Assembly: GCA_021323855.1 (NCBI GenBank)
Contig: JAJPKE010000045.1
Span: 558,001-622,000, forward strand
Origin: Chloroflexota bacterium
GTDB lineage: Bacteria > Chloroflexota > Ktedonobacteria > Ktedonobacterales > JADMIN01
Direction of reading: 5' to 3'
Length of the DNA stretch: 64,000 nucleotides
The notes under the pieces are model-generated. The model had not been told where the DNA came from, searched no databases, and saw nothing but the letters and a program-made list of their open reading frames with translations. The position numbers and the translations under genes are program-made. Positions 52,935 to 61,345 of the stretch are shown one piece after another (positions within the stretch are counted from its first letter, which is position 1; each line of letters begins with the position of its first letter).

Positions 52935-53168
52935 TACGTTCTCCTTTTGAAATCGCGCTGAGCGCAACAGAGAAACAAGACGCGGCGAATTCCGCCTGCC
53001 GGCACGGATGCCCCACCTGCCGGACGGAAAACACCTGGCGCACGTAGTATGCCAGAAACACAAGAGAAAAGAAAGTGTTTGTTTGTCACACTGCAAGAAA
53101 TTACTGAGGGCAGGCGAGCAATTTGACAGATACTTTACAATGCGGTCGCCATCCCTGCAACCACTATC

Positions 53169-53750
53169 CTAGCTTCTGAAATTGTCCAGCGTTGCAGGCT
53201 GTGCCCCCGCCGCCAGCATCTCGTGGATGGCGCGGTCGCCATCGCCCTGCGCAACATCTACCGCGCGAATGGCATCTGTGAGGAGCGTCGCGCTGATGCC
53301 CGCGCGCAGCGCATCCAGCACGGTTGCGCGGACGCAATAGTCGGTCGCCAGTCCACCGACATACACCCGAGTGACGCCCATCTCCCGCAGCGTATCTAAC
53401 AGGGTGCGACCATCCGGCAAGAGCGCTTCCATCGCGGAGTAGCCGTCGTCTTTGGTCCCCATGCCTTTCGAGACCACGACGGTGCCGGAAGGCAGGCGTA
53501 AGGCAGGGTGAAACGCTGCGCCAGGCGTCCCCTGTACGCAGTGCGGCGGCCAGGGTCCACCCCACGCGGCAAAGTGTGATGTCTCGCGCGGATGCCAGTC
53601 GCGGCTGGCAAAGATCGGCATACCGCTGGCTGCGGCTCGTTCGGCGTACTGGTTGAGGACGGGAACGACGGCATCGCCTTCTGCCACGGCGAGCGCGCCG
53701 CCCGGACAAAAATCGTTCTGCACATCTACAATGATGAGCGCCGCTGCCAT
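53169..53750 (-). CDS. pncA: Nicotinamidase (PncA-type isochorismatase-fold hydrolase)
   Basis: From the ATG at 53750 the enzyme has 193 residues; the 13-residue extension in the track is not needed. It hydrolyses nicotinamide to nicotinate in the NAD salvage route. The catalytic triad is visible: Asp in LIIVDVQNDFCPGGALAV, Lys in VVSKGMGTKDDGY and Cys in LATDYCVRATVLDALRAG. The metal-binding DWHPRETSHF matches Asp-His-His of PncA. A NrtR-like regulator gene lies 1.3 kb away, which supports an NAD-metabolism context. It follows the SHOCT-like gene by 100 bases. Confidence 0.94.
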   Translation of the reverse strand: MAAALIIVDVQNDFCPGGALAVAEGDAVVPVLNQYAERAAASGMPIFASRDWHPRETSHFAAWGGPWPPHCVQGTPGAAFHPALRLPSGTVVVSKGMGTKDDGYSAMEALLPDGRTLLDTLREMGVTRVYVGGLATDYCVRATVLDALRAGISATLLTDAIRAVDVAQGDGDRAIHEMLAAGAQPATLDNFRS

Positions 53751-53850
53751 TGTCCCACGCCCTTTCTCGTGTTTCGCCAGCCTAGCCAATCTAAAGTCGC
53801 CAACGCTGCTAACACTGCTATCTACACGATCCTCCTGATCCTCCTGGCGC

Positions 53851-54219
53851 TCATTCTATCCTATTTTCCATGCTCTGGGTGCTTTGGGTGCTTTGCGAAC
53901 GCTCGACGAGTGCGCGGATACTCTGCATCCGCTCGCGTTCTTCAGACGCCATCAGTTCTCCCAGCATCTCCTCGAACGTCAGTGTGTCAATCTCGCCCGC
54001 CACATAGCGCCGCCGCAACAGTTCTACCGCTGAGGGTTCGCTGGCCTGCGCCAACGGTGGCGCGGCGTTCTGGCGCTGGCGCGACTGGATGGCTAGCCAG
54101 ACGAATAGCATCGGTAGCCCGATCCAGAAGAGCGTCGAAAGTCCCCAGACGACGAGTTGGGCGAGTGGCGACCAGGGATGAGGCCCATAAGCCCCTCCAT
54201 CACCGAAATGTCCTGGCAT
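53851..54219 (-). CDS. Small membrane protein with SHOCT-like C-terminal region
   Basis: The 122-residue protein has one N-terminal helix (LVVWGLSTLFWIGLPMLFVW) and then a helical region SAVELLRRRYVAGEIDTLTFEEMLGEL, which resembles SHOCT (short C-terminal) oligomerisation segments. AAAGGAG precedes the ATG. The tail is a repeat, SQSTQSTQS, encoded by a 9-base direct repeat (GGGTGCTTT twice on the plus strand). Function unknown. It reads into pncA and may share its transcript. Confidence 0.78.
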   Translation of the reverse strand: MPGHFGDGGAYGPHPWSPLAQLVVWGLSTLFWIGLPMLFVWLAIQSRQRQNAAPPLAQASEPSAVELLRRRYVAGEIDTLTFEEMLGELMASEERERMQSIRALVERSQSTQSTQSMENRIE

Positions 54220-54432
54220 AAATACTGCTGCTCCTTTCTCTTACCTCACAGTTTGTTACACCTCACCTGCGTCACCTGCGTGACGTACTCTGCTGGCCGG
54301 AGCATAAGCGCAAATTATGTGAAATAGATGAGAGGAGCGCCCAGAAATGCTGCGCAAGATGTATTAAGACAGATGGGAGGCACTGGCGAGAGATATTCCT
54401 CGCTAGTGCCTCTAGAATGAGCTTTAGCTTGC

Positions 54433-54464
54433 CCGTCCGTGCGTGGGCTTTTCAAAGCCGCGCC
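54433..54464. repeat. Palindromic repeat, inverted copy of the module at 29515
   Basis: CCGTCCGTGCGTGGGCTTTTCAAAGCCGCGCC is nearly the reverse complement of the 29515-29545 module, differing at four positions. Its core GGCTTTTCAAAGCC is a perfect hairpin. Confidence 0.65.
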
Positions 54465-54478
54465 AGACGATGAAAAGC

Positions 54479-54730
54479 TTATTGGTTTCTGCCCATCATA
54501 TCGTCGAGCTTTTCGCCCAATCCTCCTGGCAGGTCGCCCTCATGGCTCTGGGCCTGCTGGGCAATTTGATCGAGTCCGCTGCCAGCGGCGTCTTTCGCCT
54601 GCTGAGCAGCCTGCTCGCCACCAGGGACTTTGTTTGCAAACTGATCAATCTCATTGTTGATGGCGTCTTGCGCCTGCTGCTGCATCCCGCCCAGGTCTTG
54701 ACCACTCTGATTCATGTCTTGATTCGACAT
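54479..54730 (-). CDS. Small hydrophilic Gln/Gly-rich protein of unknown function
   Basis: The 83-residue protein (GGAGGG 6 bases upstream of ATG) is hydrophilic and low in aromatics: MSNQDMNQSGQDLGGMQQQA continues as helical DAINNEIDQFANKVPGGEQA and ends GGLGEKLDDMMGRNQ. It resembles the MT0933-like small antitoxin/LEA-type stress proteins in composition, but no toxin gene is adjacent and I do not assign a family. The Shine-Dalgarno and codon use make it a real gene. Confidence 0.7.
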   Translation of the reverse strand: MSNQDMNQSGQDLGGMQQQAQDAINNEIDQFANKVPGGEQAAQQAKDAAGSGLDQIAQQAQSHEGDLPGGLGEKLDDMMGRNQ

Positions 54731-55062
54731 CGCACACCCTCCGGTTCAGATGTTCTCCCGGCTGGCGGTTGTTCACTCTTGGATCACCCGCCATACCAGG
54801 ATCAACGCGCCTCCTACGATGAGGCTCTGCGGGCGATACGCCTGCTCCTGTCTCCGCTTGAGACGCGCTGGCAAGAGAGAGGCGCGAAGATGCTGTCTTG
54901 CGCGAGCATATCGGCCCTGGTCTTCGCGACGCACATGATAACGAGCGCCACTATCCAACCACTACTCAAGAGGGAACTGCAATGTACATGCCACCTGAGC
55001 AGATTTCTCGCAGTTGCGTATCCTCATGTGGCATTCATTGGGATTGCAGGACCACGGGACCG
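54731..55062. other. 332-base stretch with no supported gene
   Basis: The longest minus-strand frame (54773-54958) ends in a hydrophobic SLIVGGALILVWRVIQE and could be a tiny membrane protein, but it begins at TTG with no Shine-Dalgarno. I see no RNA gene or promoter here. Confidence 0.5.
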
Positions 55063-55818
55063 CTAGGATTGCGCCGCATGGGGATTGAAGCGAAAGAGTT
55101 GGGCAGGGCGATGCGGTCCGACCATCCTGGTATGCGATGTCGGCTCGACGGTACGCATCATCAGCAGCTTTTTGCGGAAATTGCGTTTGTCCAGCGTGCG
55201 ATTGAGAATTGCCTGATACACATCCTGCAATTCGCTCATGGTAAACTCATGCGCCAGCAATTGAAAGCCAATCGTTGTATATTCCAGCTTGCCGCGCAGC
55301 CGCAGCAACGAATAGCGCATGATCTCTTCATGGTCGAAGGCCAGCGGCGGCAGATCATACGCCCAGCAGAATTGATAGGACGGACTACCAGGTTCCTCCG
55401 GGAGCCGCAACTGGTCCGCACGAATCAGGGCGTAATAGACAACGGTGATGACGCGCATCCGGGGGTCGCGCCCGGGGTCGCCAAAGGTATAGAGTTGTTC
55501 GAGGTACACGTCGCCAACGCCGGTAACTTCGGAGAGTTTACGCTTCGCTGCATCCTCCAGCGATTCGTCGTAGCGCACGAACCCGCCAGGGATAGACCAC
55601 AGCCCCTCAAACGGCGGGTGGTCGCGCTTGACCAGCACCACCTCGAGCCGTCCCTCGCGCACAGTGAGGATGACGACATCCACCGCAACGGCTGGCCGGT
55701 TCTGCCAGGGAACTTCCGCCGATGCTGAAGACGATTGCGCATGCCCGGTATCGTCTGTGGGTTGGGGTGACGGAGACGAAAGAGTGATCTCCGTCGAAGC
55801 TCCGGTTGATGCAGCCAC
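55063..55818 (-). CDS. nrtR: NrtR-like transcriptional regulator (degenerate Nudix domain plus winged helix)
   Basis: The GTG at 55818 preceded by AAAGGGG about 8 bases upstream gives 251 residues. After a Ser/Pro/Thr-rich start comes a Nudix domain (VDVVILTVREGRLEVVLVKR, PPFEGLWSIPGGFVRYDESL). Its Nudix box is broken: canonical REUxEExGU reads RKLSEVTGV (about residues 76-98), so the metal-binding glutamates are lost and hydrolysis is unlikely. The C-terminal region DHEEIMRYSLLRLRGKLEYT and LQDVYQAILNRTLDKRNFRK matches the winged helix of NrtR repressors, which sense ADP-ribose/NAD and control NAD genes such as pncA. The ORF-track upstream extension is out. Confidence 0.86.
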   Translation of the reverse strand: MAASTGASTEITLSSPSPQPTDDTGHAQSSSASAEVPWQNRPAVAVDVVILTVREGRLEVVLVKRDHPPFEGLWSIPGGFVRYDESLEDAAKRKLSEVTGVGDVYLEQLYTFGDPGRDPRMRVITVVYYALIRADQLRLPEEPGSPSYQFCWAYDLPPLAFDHEEIMRYSLLRLRGKLEYTTIGFQLLAHEFTMSELQDVYQAILNRTLDKRNFRKKLLMMRTVEPTSHTRMVGPHRPAQLFRFNPHAAQS

Positions 55819-55982
55819 GCTTCTCGCCCCTTTTATGTTCAACTCATCTATGCTGTCTAAGCTATCTATGCTGTCAATGCTTGCCGTTCGCCTTTCGCCG
55901 AATCTCTCTTCTCTATTATCGCACCTGATCTGTTTTTCAACACGGTGTATCCCCGCTGACCCCTCCCATCGCAGACGAACAG

Positions 55983-56387
55983 TCACGAGGGCTGCTGGTT
56001 GTACTCGTCGTCGCTGACGTGCACGCCCCAGGTTGCGCTGTTGCCCTGTTCGTCCACTTCGAGCATGGCGAGGTGCGTCATAAAACGGTTGCGCGTCGCG
56101 CCGTGCCAGTGTTCCTCTCCCGGCTCGAAGAACACGCGGTCGCCAGGGCGAATGACCTCGATTGGCCCACCGCGTCGCTGGCAGAGGCCAACACCCTCCG
56201 TGACGTAGATCGTCTGGCCGTTGGGGTGCGTGTGCCATGCCGTTCGTGCGCCCGGCGTGAAGTGAACGTTGCTTGCCGACAGTCGCGAGCCGGTGGATGG
56301 CATGGCAACCGTGTCAATGTAGACCGTGCCGGTGAACCAGGCGTCCGGCCCCGCTGCCGTTTCGAGAGCGTTCCTGGTGATCTGCAT
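55983..56387 (-). CDS. Cupin-domain protein
   Basis: The 134-residue single-domain cupin has motif 1 HFTPGARTAWHTHPNGQTIY and motif 2 RPGDRVFFEPGEEHWHGA, with His ligands for a metal. The pattern resembles RemF/quercetinase-like small cupins that act on carbonyl or phenolic substrates, but the substrate is open. It starts 15 bases after the stop of the GNAT gene, so the two form an operon. It overlaps the false 5' extension of the NrtR ORF. Confidence 0.9.
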   Translation of the reverse strand: MQITRNALETAAGPDAWFTGTVYIDTVAMPSTGSRLSASNVHFTPGARTAWHTHPNGQTIYVTEGVGLCQRRGGPIEVIRPGDRVFFEPGEEHWHGATRNRFMTHLAMLEVDEQGNSATWGVHVSDDEYNQQPS

Positions 56388-56402
56388 GTTGTTTCCGTTC
56401 TC

Positions 56403-56960
56403 CTATCTACCACTATCCAGTGTCTTGACCATATGCACATAAGGGCGTTGATACAAAGTGGTCTGGTGCGTGACCACATAGTGCTGATGGGTATAGAGAT
56501 CTATCGCCCGCGCGTTCCCCTGCGCCACATGCAGCGCAACTTTCAAGTAGTGATGCTGGCGCGCCTGCTGCTCCGCCGTTTGCAACAGGCGCGTGCCGAT
56601 TCCCTGGCGGCTCCATTGTTGGAACACCGCGAGCGCATCAATGTACCATTCATCGTCCTGCGCTTCGCGTTCGAGCCAGCTTCCCACGGCGGCGTTGAGT
56701 TGTGGTTCATCGCGCCCGCTAAAGCTCAACACCAATCCAACTACCGCTGATTTCTGCTCAGCCACCTGGGCGTTTTGATAGCTGAAGCGGTTGCCGTCCA
56801 GCCGGTAGTAGTGCCGCAAACGCTTGATCCACCCACCCACCTGTTTGTCTTCCAGTGGATAGGTGACCTGTGTATGCGTATAGGCGGAGTACAGCAGAAC
56901 CGCTGCCACCTCAGCGTCATCTGGCTGCGCTGGCCTGATCTGTAGCGAATCTTGCATCAT
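56403..56960 (-). CDS. GNAT family N-acetyltransferase
   Basis: The 185-residue acetyltransferase begins LQIRPAQPDDAEVAAVLLYS, the usual first strand-helix, and carries the acetyl-CoA loop WSRQGIGTRLLQTAEQQARQ followed by LHVAQGNARAIDLYTHQHY. All GNAT elements are present. It is expected to be active, substrate unknown. The ATG (56960) has a poor Shine-Dalgarno. It is the first gene of the pair with the cupin. Confidence 0.9.
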   Translation of the reverse strand: MMQDSLQIRPAQPDDAEVAAVLLYSAYTHTQVTYPLEDKQVGGWIKRLRHYYRLDGNRFSYQNAQVAEQKSAVVGLVLSFSGRDEPQLNAAVGSWLEREAQDDEWYIDALAVFQQWSRQGIGTRLLQTAEQQARQHHYLKVALHVAQGNARAIDLYTHQHYVVTHQTTLYQRPYVHMVKTLDSGR

Positions 56961-57332
56961 TTATCATTTCAGGAGCGCGCTCTAGGTCGCGTCTATAGTC
57001 GTCTATAGTCTATCGCATCCCGTGGCCACTCCGCGTGTCACGGGCGCAGCAGCACCTTAATGGCGCGGCGCTCGTCCAGCAGGCTGATGCGTTAGCAACA
57101 TCACGTCATACGCCCTGCAAAACAGGACAAGCACGCGAACGATCACGTCTTGCCTGTGCGTAGTACCTGTGAAGCGCGTTACAGGTATACGCGCTCAAAC
57201 GTGTTATCCTACGAAACGGATATGCTCGCGCGCTTCTGCTTGTTTACGCGCGGACAGGGGAAATGCCAATGTTGAAGAGATCATCTTCATGAATGAGCAA
57301 TCAATAGGCAATGAGCAGTGAAGGGATGGAGC
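56961..57332. other. Non-coding gap before the GH3 gene
   Basis: No complete gene is seen in these 372 bases. The perfect tandem GTCTATAGTC x2 lies at 56991-57010. An inverted repeat ACCTGT/ACAGGT lies near 57166-57187. The minus-strand end at 57038 reads SLLDERRAIKVLLRP then stop, like the last residues of a zinc-dependent alcohol dehydrogenase, but an in-frame TAA lies just before it, so it is at most a relic. Confidence 0.5.
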
Positions 57333-59162
57333 ATGGACGGGCGGGAACGCGGGCAAGGGGTACAGCAGTCACAGCACTCACAGCAGTCACAGCAGTCACA
57401 ACCATTACAGCAACAGATACCTGCCGAGATTATCGAATATTTTCCGACGACGAAGATGCCGTCGGTAGACCAGCTTCCCACACAGGAAGTGGCGGCTCCC
57501 GCGCCGGTTGAACCGCCCGCCGGTCCTTCTGCGGTTCCCGTGGACCTGCTCCCGACGCAACATATTGCTGCTGCTGACCCGGCGAATCTCCCTACTACTC
57601 CCGTTGCCCCAGTTAGCGCAGACCCACGAGCCATGCCTGCCGTGTCAACCCTACCAGCGTCCGTGTCACGTGAGATGCGGCCATCGCGCCCACTACCACC
57701 CATGTCGCAGCCATTGGAGATGGGGATGACTCACACGGCAACCGTCAATGGCTCCAATGGGATGAGGAATTCGCAGGCGGCGTCGGTTCAGTTTCCGCAG
57801 ACGCCAACATATTCACCCTACCCGTCCGCACCGGCACAGCCAATGCCGTACCCAATGCCAGCGCCCGCCGCTCTGGTGAAGCCCGGCGTAGGCCAGCGTA
57901 TAACGGGGCCGATGCGCGCGCATCCCAGCCTGACGGCACTGATCCTGGCAGGGTTGGCGCTGCTCGTCATTGCGCTACCGGTCGCGCATGGGATTGTCCA
58001 AAGCCGGGGCGATATCCAGTGGCAGCCTTCATCATCCGTACCGTCAGGGACGCTGCCAGGCGGCAAGCCACACATGGGCGCAGGCCAATGGGCGACGCAG
58101 ACCGTAAACGCGGCTGAACTGAACTATGTGAATTCGATCATCGCGCATATGACGCTCCAACAGGAAGTGGGGCAGATGATTATGATCGAGTTCGAGGAAT
58201 CGCAGATGACGCCGGGGCTGGCCTACGAGATTTCCCATTACAACGTCGGCTCGGTCATTCTCTATGCCTACAATGTGCTGAACCCAACGCAGATGCAGCA
58301 ATTCACGCAGGCGATGCAGGCGAACGCCACGCTGCCACTGCTCATCTCCACCGACCAGGAGGGCGGTCCGGTCAACCGGCTCTACAGCATTGACGGTCCG
58401 CTGCCCTCCGCTGAACAGATCGGCGCCACCAACGACCCCAATTTTGCGCGCCAGCGTGGCGAACAGGACGGGCAGGCGCTCTATAACCTGGGGATCAACA
58501 CCAATCTGGCGCCGGTAGTGGATGTGCAGAACATTCCTGATGGCGAAGGCGACCTCGGCGGGCGCATGTTTGGCACAACGCCACAGCAGGTGACGAAAAT
58601 GGCGGGCGCGTATCTGGAAGGGTTGCAGGAAGGAAATCATGTTGTCGGCTGCCTGAAACACTTCCCGGGTCTTGGCGATGTGCCGGTGGACCCGCACAAA
58701 CAACTCTATACGCTCGACCGCAGCCTGGATCAGTTGCGTCAGATTGATTGGGCGCCCTATGCCTCGCTCTTCGCCACCGGACAGGTAGGCATGGTGATGG
58801 TGACGCACGTTGTCATCCCGGCTGTAGACCCGACGCGCCCGGCCACGCTCTCCAAGCCAGTGATTACTGGTGTGCTGCGCGACCAATTGCACTTCAACGG
58901 CGTCGTCGTCACCGATGGCATCTATATGAAGTCGCTTTCGCAATACTCCTTCGATCAGATTGTCCTCTACGCCGTGGAAGCAGGCGTAGATATCATTTCC
59001 AGCACCTATTCGCTCGCCTCCACCGCCGAAGCCGAGCGCGTGATTCTCGACGCCGTGCAGAACGGCACGATCAGCAAGCAGCAAATTGACGACTCGGTGC
59101 GGCGTATCCTGCTGCTCAAGCTGCGCTACGGTGTGCTGACGATGCCCAAGCCTGCCGCGTGA
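57333..59162 (+). CDS. Membrane-anchored GH3 beta-N-acetylhexosaminidase-like enzyme (NagZ type)
   Basis: The ATG at 57333 with AAGGGA 6-7 bases upstream gives 609 residues. The first 190 residues are a Gln/Ser/Pro-rich cytoplasmic tail (encoded partly by the 9-base repeat CAGCAGTCA), followed by one membrane helix (LTALILAGLALLVIALPVAHGIV, about 199-219). The outside part is a glycoside hydrolase family 3 domain: MIMIEFEESQMTPGLAYEIS, LLISTDQEGGPVNRLY, LKHFPGLGDVPVDPHKQL and the nucleophile Asp in GVVVTDGIYMKSLS. The HxD loop keeps DPH, where NagZ enzymes have DSH, so it should hydrolyse beta-GlcNAc from muropeptides outside the cell. Confidence 0.9.
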   Translation: MDGRERGQGVQQSQHSQQSQQSQPLQQQIPAEIIEYFPTTKMPSVDQLPTQEVAAPAPVEPPAGPSAVPVDLLPTQHIAAADPANLPTTPVAPVSADPRAMPAVSTLPASVSREMRPSRPLPPMSQPLEMGMTHTATVNGSNGMRNSQAASVQFPQTPTYSPYPSAPAQPMPYPMPAPAALVKPGVGQRITGPMRAHPSLTALILAGLALLVIALPVAHGIVQSRGDIQWQPSSSVPSGTLPGGKPHMGAGQWATQTVNAAELNYVNSIIAHMTLQQEVGQMIMIEFEESQMTPGLAYEISHYNVGSVILYAYNVLNPTQMQQFTQAMQANATLPLLISTDQEGGPVNRLYSIDGPLPSAEQIGATNDPNFARQRGEQDGQALYNLGINTNLAPVVDVQNIPDGEGDLGGRMFGTTPQQVTKMAGAYLEGLQEGNHVVGCLKHFPGLGDVPVDPHKQLYTLDRSLDQLRQIDWAPYASLFATGQVGMVMVTHVVIPAVDPTRPATLSKPVITGVLRDQLHFNGVVVTDGIYMKSLSQYSFDQIVLYAVEAGVDIISSTYSLASTAEAERVILDAVQNGTISKQQIDDSVRRILLLKLRYGVLTMPKPAA

Positions 59163-59382
59163 TAGTGCAACTGATAGGATGGGATGGTCAAATAGAATCG
59201 CTATCCCTGATGCTATCTTTTGCCGTCTCTTGACCACACGGGACGGATGTGCGAAACTGCGCAGCGGTCTGCGCCTACACGCGGAATAGTGATGGCGCAC
59301 CGTCACGACACTGTAGTATCAACGACGCCGGTTGATCCTGCCTTGCGGGCCAGCGAAAACGGCGGAAAGAAGGTAGCACCGT

Positions 59383-60096
59383 ATGCCGGACGATACCATG
59401 TCAGCTTCGTTGCAGCGTGACTTCCCAATGCGCGGCGTGCCGCAGCCGAGCCGCGACGCCGTGCTGTCGCTGCCCGATGTCCACATCTCACAGCACCCGG
59501 TGATCGCACATAAGGTGAGCATGCTGCGCGACCGCCATACCAATCCACCGGACTTCTACCGGCTGGTGCGCGAGCTGGGCACGCTGCTGGCCTACGAGGC
59601 GACGGTTGACCTGCGCACGGTTCCGGCGTCCATTGAAACACCGTTGGAGCCGATGGTGGGCCAGAAACTGGCGGGAGGCGTTGGTATTGTACCCATCCTG
59701 CGCGCTGGATTGGGGCTTGCCGAAGGGTTTCGCCAGGTGTTGCCGGATGCGCAAATCTGGCATCTAGGGTTGAGGCGCGATGAACGGACTCTTGAGCCTA
59801 TCGAGTACTATAATCAACTGGCGCGGGCGGTCAACCTCCAGGTATGCTTCTCAGTAGACCCGATGCTTGCGACTGGTGGCTCGGCAATTGACGCGCTCAA
59901 CACGCTCAAACGTTATGGCGTGCCGCATCTGCGCTATACCGGGCTGATCGCGGCTCCCTATGGCTTGCTCAAATTGCGCGAGGCGCATCCCGACGTGCCT
60001 ATCTATCTGGCCGCGCTCGACGAGCGGCTCGATGAGCGCGGCTACATTTGCCCCGGTCTGGGCGACGCAGGCGACCGCCAGTTCGGCACGCTGTAG
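59383..60096 (+). CDS. upp: Uracil phosphoribosyltransferase
   Basis: The 237-residue enzyme makes UMP from uracil and PRPP. The PRPP-binding signature appears as CFSVDPMLATGGSAIDALNT, and the uracil-binding C-terminus as LDERGYICPGLGDAGDRQFG. VGIVPILRAGLGLAEGF and YNQLA are also conserved. It is about 28 residues longer than Escherichia coli Upp, all at the N-terminus. AGAAGG precedes the ATG. It is plus-oriented between the GH3 gene and the next membrane-protein gene, which begins 79 bases downstream. Confidence 0.96.
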   Translation: MPDDTMSASLQRDFPMRGVPQPSRDAVLSLPDVHISQHPVIAHKVSMLRDRHTNPPDFYRLVRELGTLLAYEATVDLRTVPASIETPLEPMVGQKLAGGVGIVPILRAGLGLAEGFRQVLPDAQIWHLGLRRDERTLEPIEYYNQLARAVNLQVCFSVDPMLATGGSAIDALNTLKRYGVPHLRYTGLIAAPYGLLKLREAHPDVPIYLAALDERLDERGYICPGLGDAGDRQFGTL

Positions 60097-60175
60097 CGGC
60101 CATTAAAGGCCACGCGCACGTGCATTCAAGCCCCGCAAGGCATACGAAACGATTCTGAAGGCAGAGATAGTAACG

Positions 60176-60877
60176 GTGGCAGACGAACCAATCGGACCAA
60201 TCGAACCAATTCCTTCGGCGCCGGAGACAGCTTCATCAGCTTTCGACCAGCAGCCAGATACTTCTCCAGATGCTGCTCAATATCCTGCTCTCGAGGCGGC
60301 GGAAGAGACTAGCGAGCAAGCCAAAGAAACCAAAGAAACCAAGCGAACTGATCTCGTGCTCGCTGATGAACACGGGCGGGAGCGCCGCGACGCAGACGAC
60401 CCATACGAAGGCGCGGTGCCGCCAGGGTATGACTGGCCGACACATGGCGGATATCTTGGCTGTCTGCTCAGCCTGATGGCCTCGTGTGTCATTGGTGGCT
60501 TCATCGGCACTACCCTCTTTGCGGCGCTCAGTGTCGGCCAGATCGTCCCGCAGTTCGTGGCTATCCTGCTGACAATAGCCGTGTACGCCATCGTGATCGT
60601 GGGCCTGGGGCGCCTGGGATGGGTGCTTGGCAAACGCTTCTTTCGCGAATATCCGCAGGAACGGTATCCGGTCTGGGGCGAGGATGACGTGGAAGATGAG
60701 GGCGATGAGGAGGATGAAGAACCGCTGCCCCAAACCATCATCACGCTTGCTGGCGAGCAACCGCAAGAGGATGCGCCGGAGCAGATAAAGGGAACGGAGC
60801 GATCTTCTGCCACCAGCGCGAGCAGTATGACCGAGACCAGTCCGCGTCGAGATGATGTCTCAGCGCACAGCCAGTAG
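60176..60877 (+). CDS. Two-helix membrane protein of unknown function
   Basis: The 233-residue protein (GTG start) opens with a repeat PIGPIEPIP encoded by a 9-base direct repeat and an acidic/Lys-rich region containing KETKETKR. Two membrane helices follow: LGCLLSLMASCVIGGFIGTTL and FVAILLTIAVYAIVIVGLGRL. A long acidic C-terminus (DDVEDEGDEEDEEPLPQ) ends it. The Gly-rich helices resemble glycine-zipper proteins, but I assign no family. The C-terminal 18 bases overlap the convergent MarR gene. Confidence 0.78.
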   Translation: MADEPIGPIEPIPSAPETASSAFDQQPDTSPDAAQYPALEAAEETSEQAKETKETKRTDLVLADEHGRERRDADDPYEGAVPPGYDWPTHGGYLGCLLSLMASCVIGGFIGTTLFAALSVGQIVPQFVAILLTIAVYAIVIVGLGRLGWVLGKRFFREYPQERYPVWGEDDVEDEGDEEDEEPLPQTIITLAGEQPQEDAPEQIKGTERSSATSASSMTETSPRRDDVSAHSQ

Positions 60878-61345
60878 CGCATCGCGCATGGTAAGCAATT
60901 CTTGCCGGTGCTGGAGCGAGAGCCGCTGCAATTTGGCTTCACCAAGCGCCGTCAGATGAATGAAGACCTGGCGGCGATCAATTTGCCCCGGCTCCCTGCG
61001 CACCAATCCCTGCACTTCCGTGCGGTCAATCAGACCGACCATACTATGCTGGCGCATTTGCAGGCGGTCAGCAAGCTCCGACACTGTGGCGGAGTCACGC
61101 CCTGGAAAGCCCTTGATGGCGAGCAACAGTTGATGTTGCTGTGGCGTAATGCCCTCTCGCCGCGCAGCTTGCTCGCTAAAGCGGAGAAAGCGGCGAATCG
61201 CGTACCGGAAAGCGGCGATGGACTCGTATTCAGCTTTGGTAATCTCCGCGTCCCGAAAGGCCGTACTCGAGTGAGCGCCGTCTCGTTCATCTCTGTGCAT
61301 CGCGATTTCCCTTGCCGCTATCTCCGCCACTACATCGCTCATCAT
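60860..61345 (-). CDS. MarR family transcriptional regulator
   Basis: From ATG 61345 the protein has 161 residues. The winged helix is at ITPQQHQLLLAIKGFPGRDS and SELADRLQMRQHSMVGLIDR, with the wing RREPGQIDRRQVFIHLTALG. The N- and C-terminal helices form the dimer. MarR proteins repress nearby efflux or stress genes and release DNA on binding phenolic ligands or on oxidation. Its ATG overlaps the stop of the zinc-ribbon gene (ATGA), so both are translated from one mRNA; the track start at 61405 lies inside that gene. Confidence 0.93.
   Translation of the reverse strand: MMSDVVAEIAAREIAMHRDERDGAHSSTAFRDAEITKAEYESIAAFRYAIRRFLRFSEQAARREGITPQQHQLLLAIKGFPGRDSATVSELADRLQMRQHSMVGLIDRTEVQGLVRREPGQIDRRQVFIHLTALGEAKLQRLSLQHRQELLTMRDALLAVR

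Noticed and set aside
54773-54958. 61-residue minus-strand ORF ending in a hydrophobic helix
   Set aside because: TTG start with no Shine-Dalgarno and no recognisable family; kept only as a remark.
57038-57092. Possible C-terminal remnant of a zinc alcohol dehydrogenase
   Set aside because: Only about 16 residues resemble the family and an in-frame stop precedes them; too short to call a pseudogene.
58044-59306. 420-residue minus-strand ORF
   Set aside because: Antisense to the GH3 gene; no motif.
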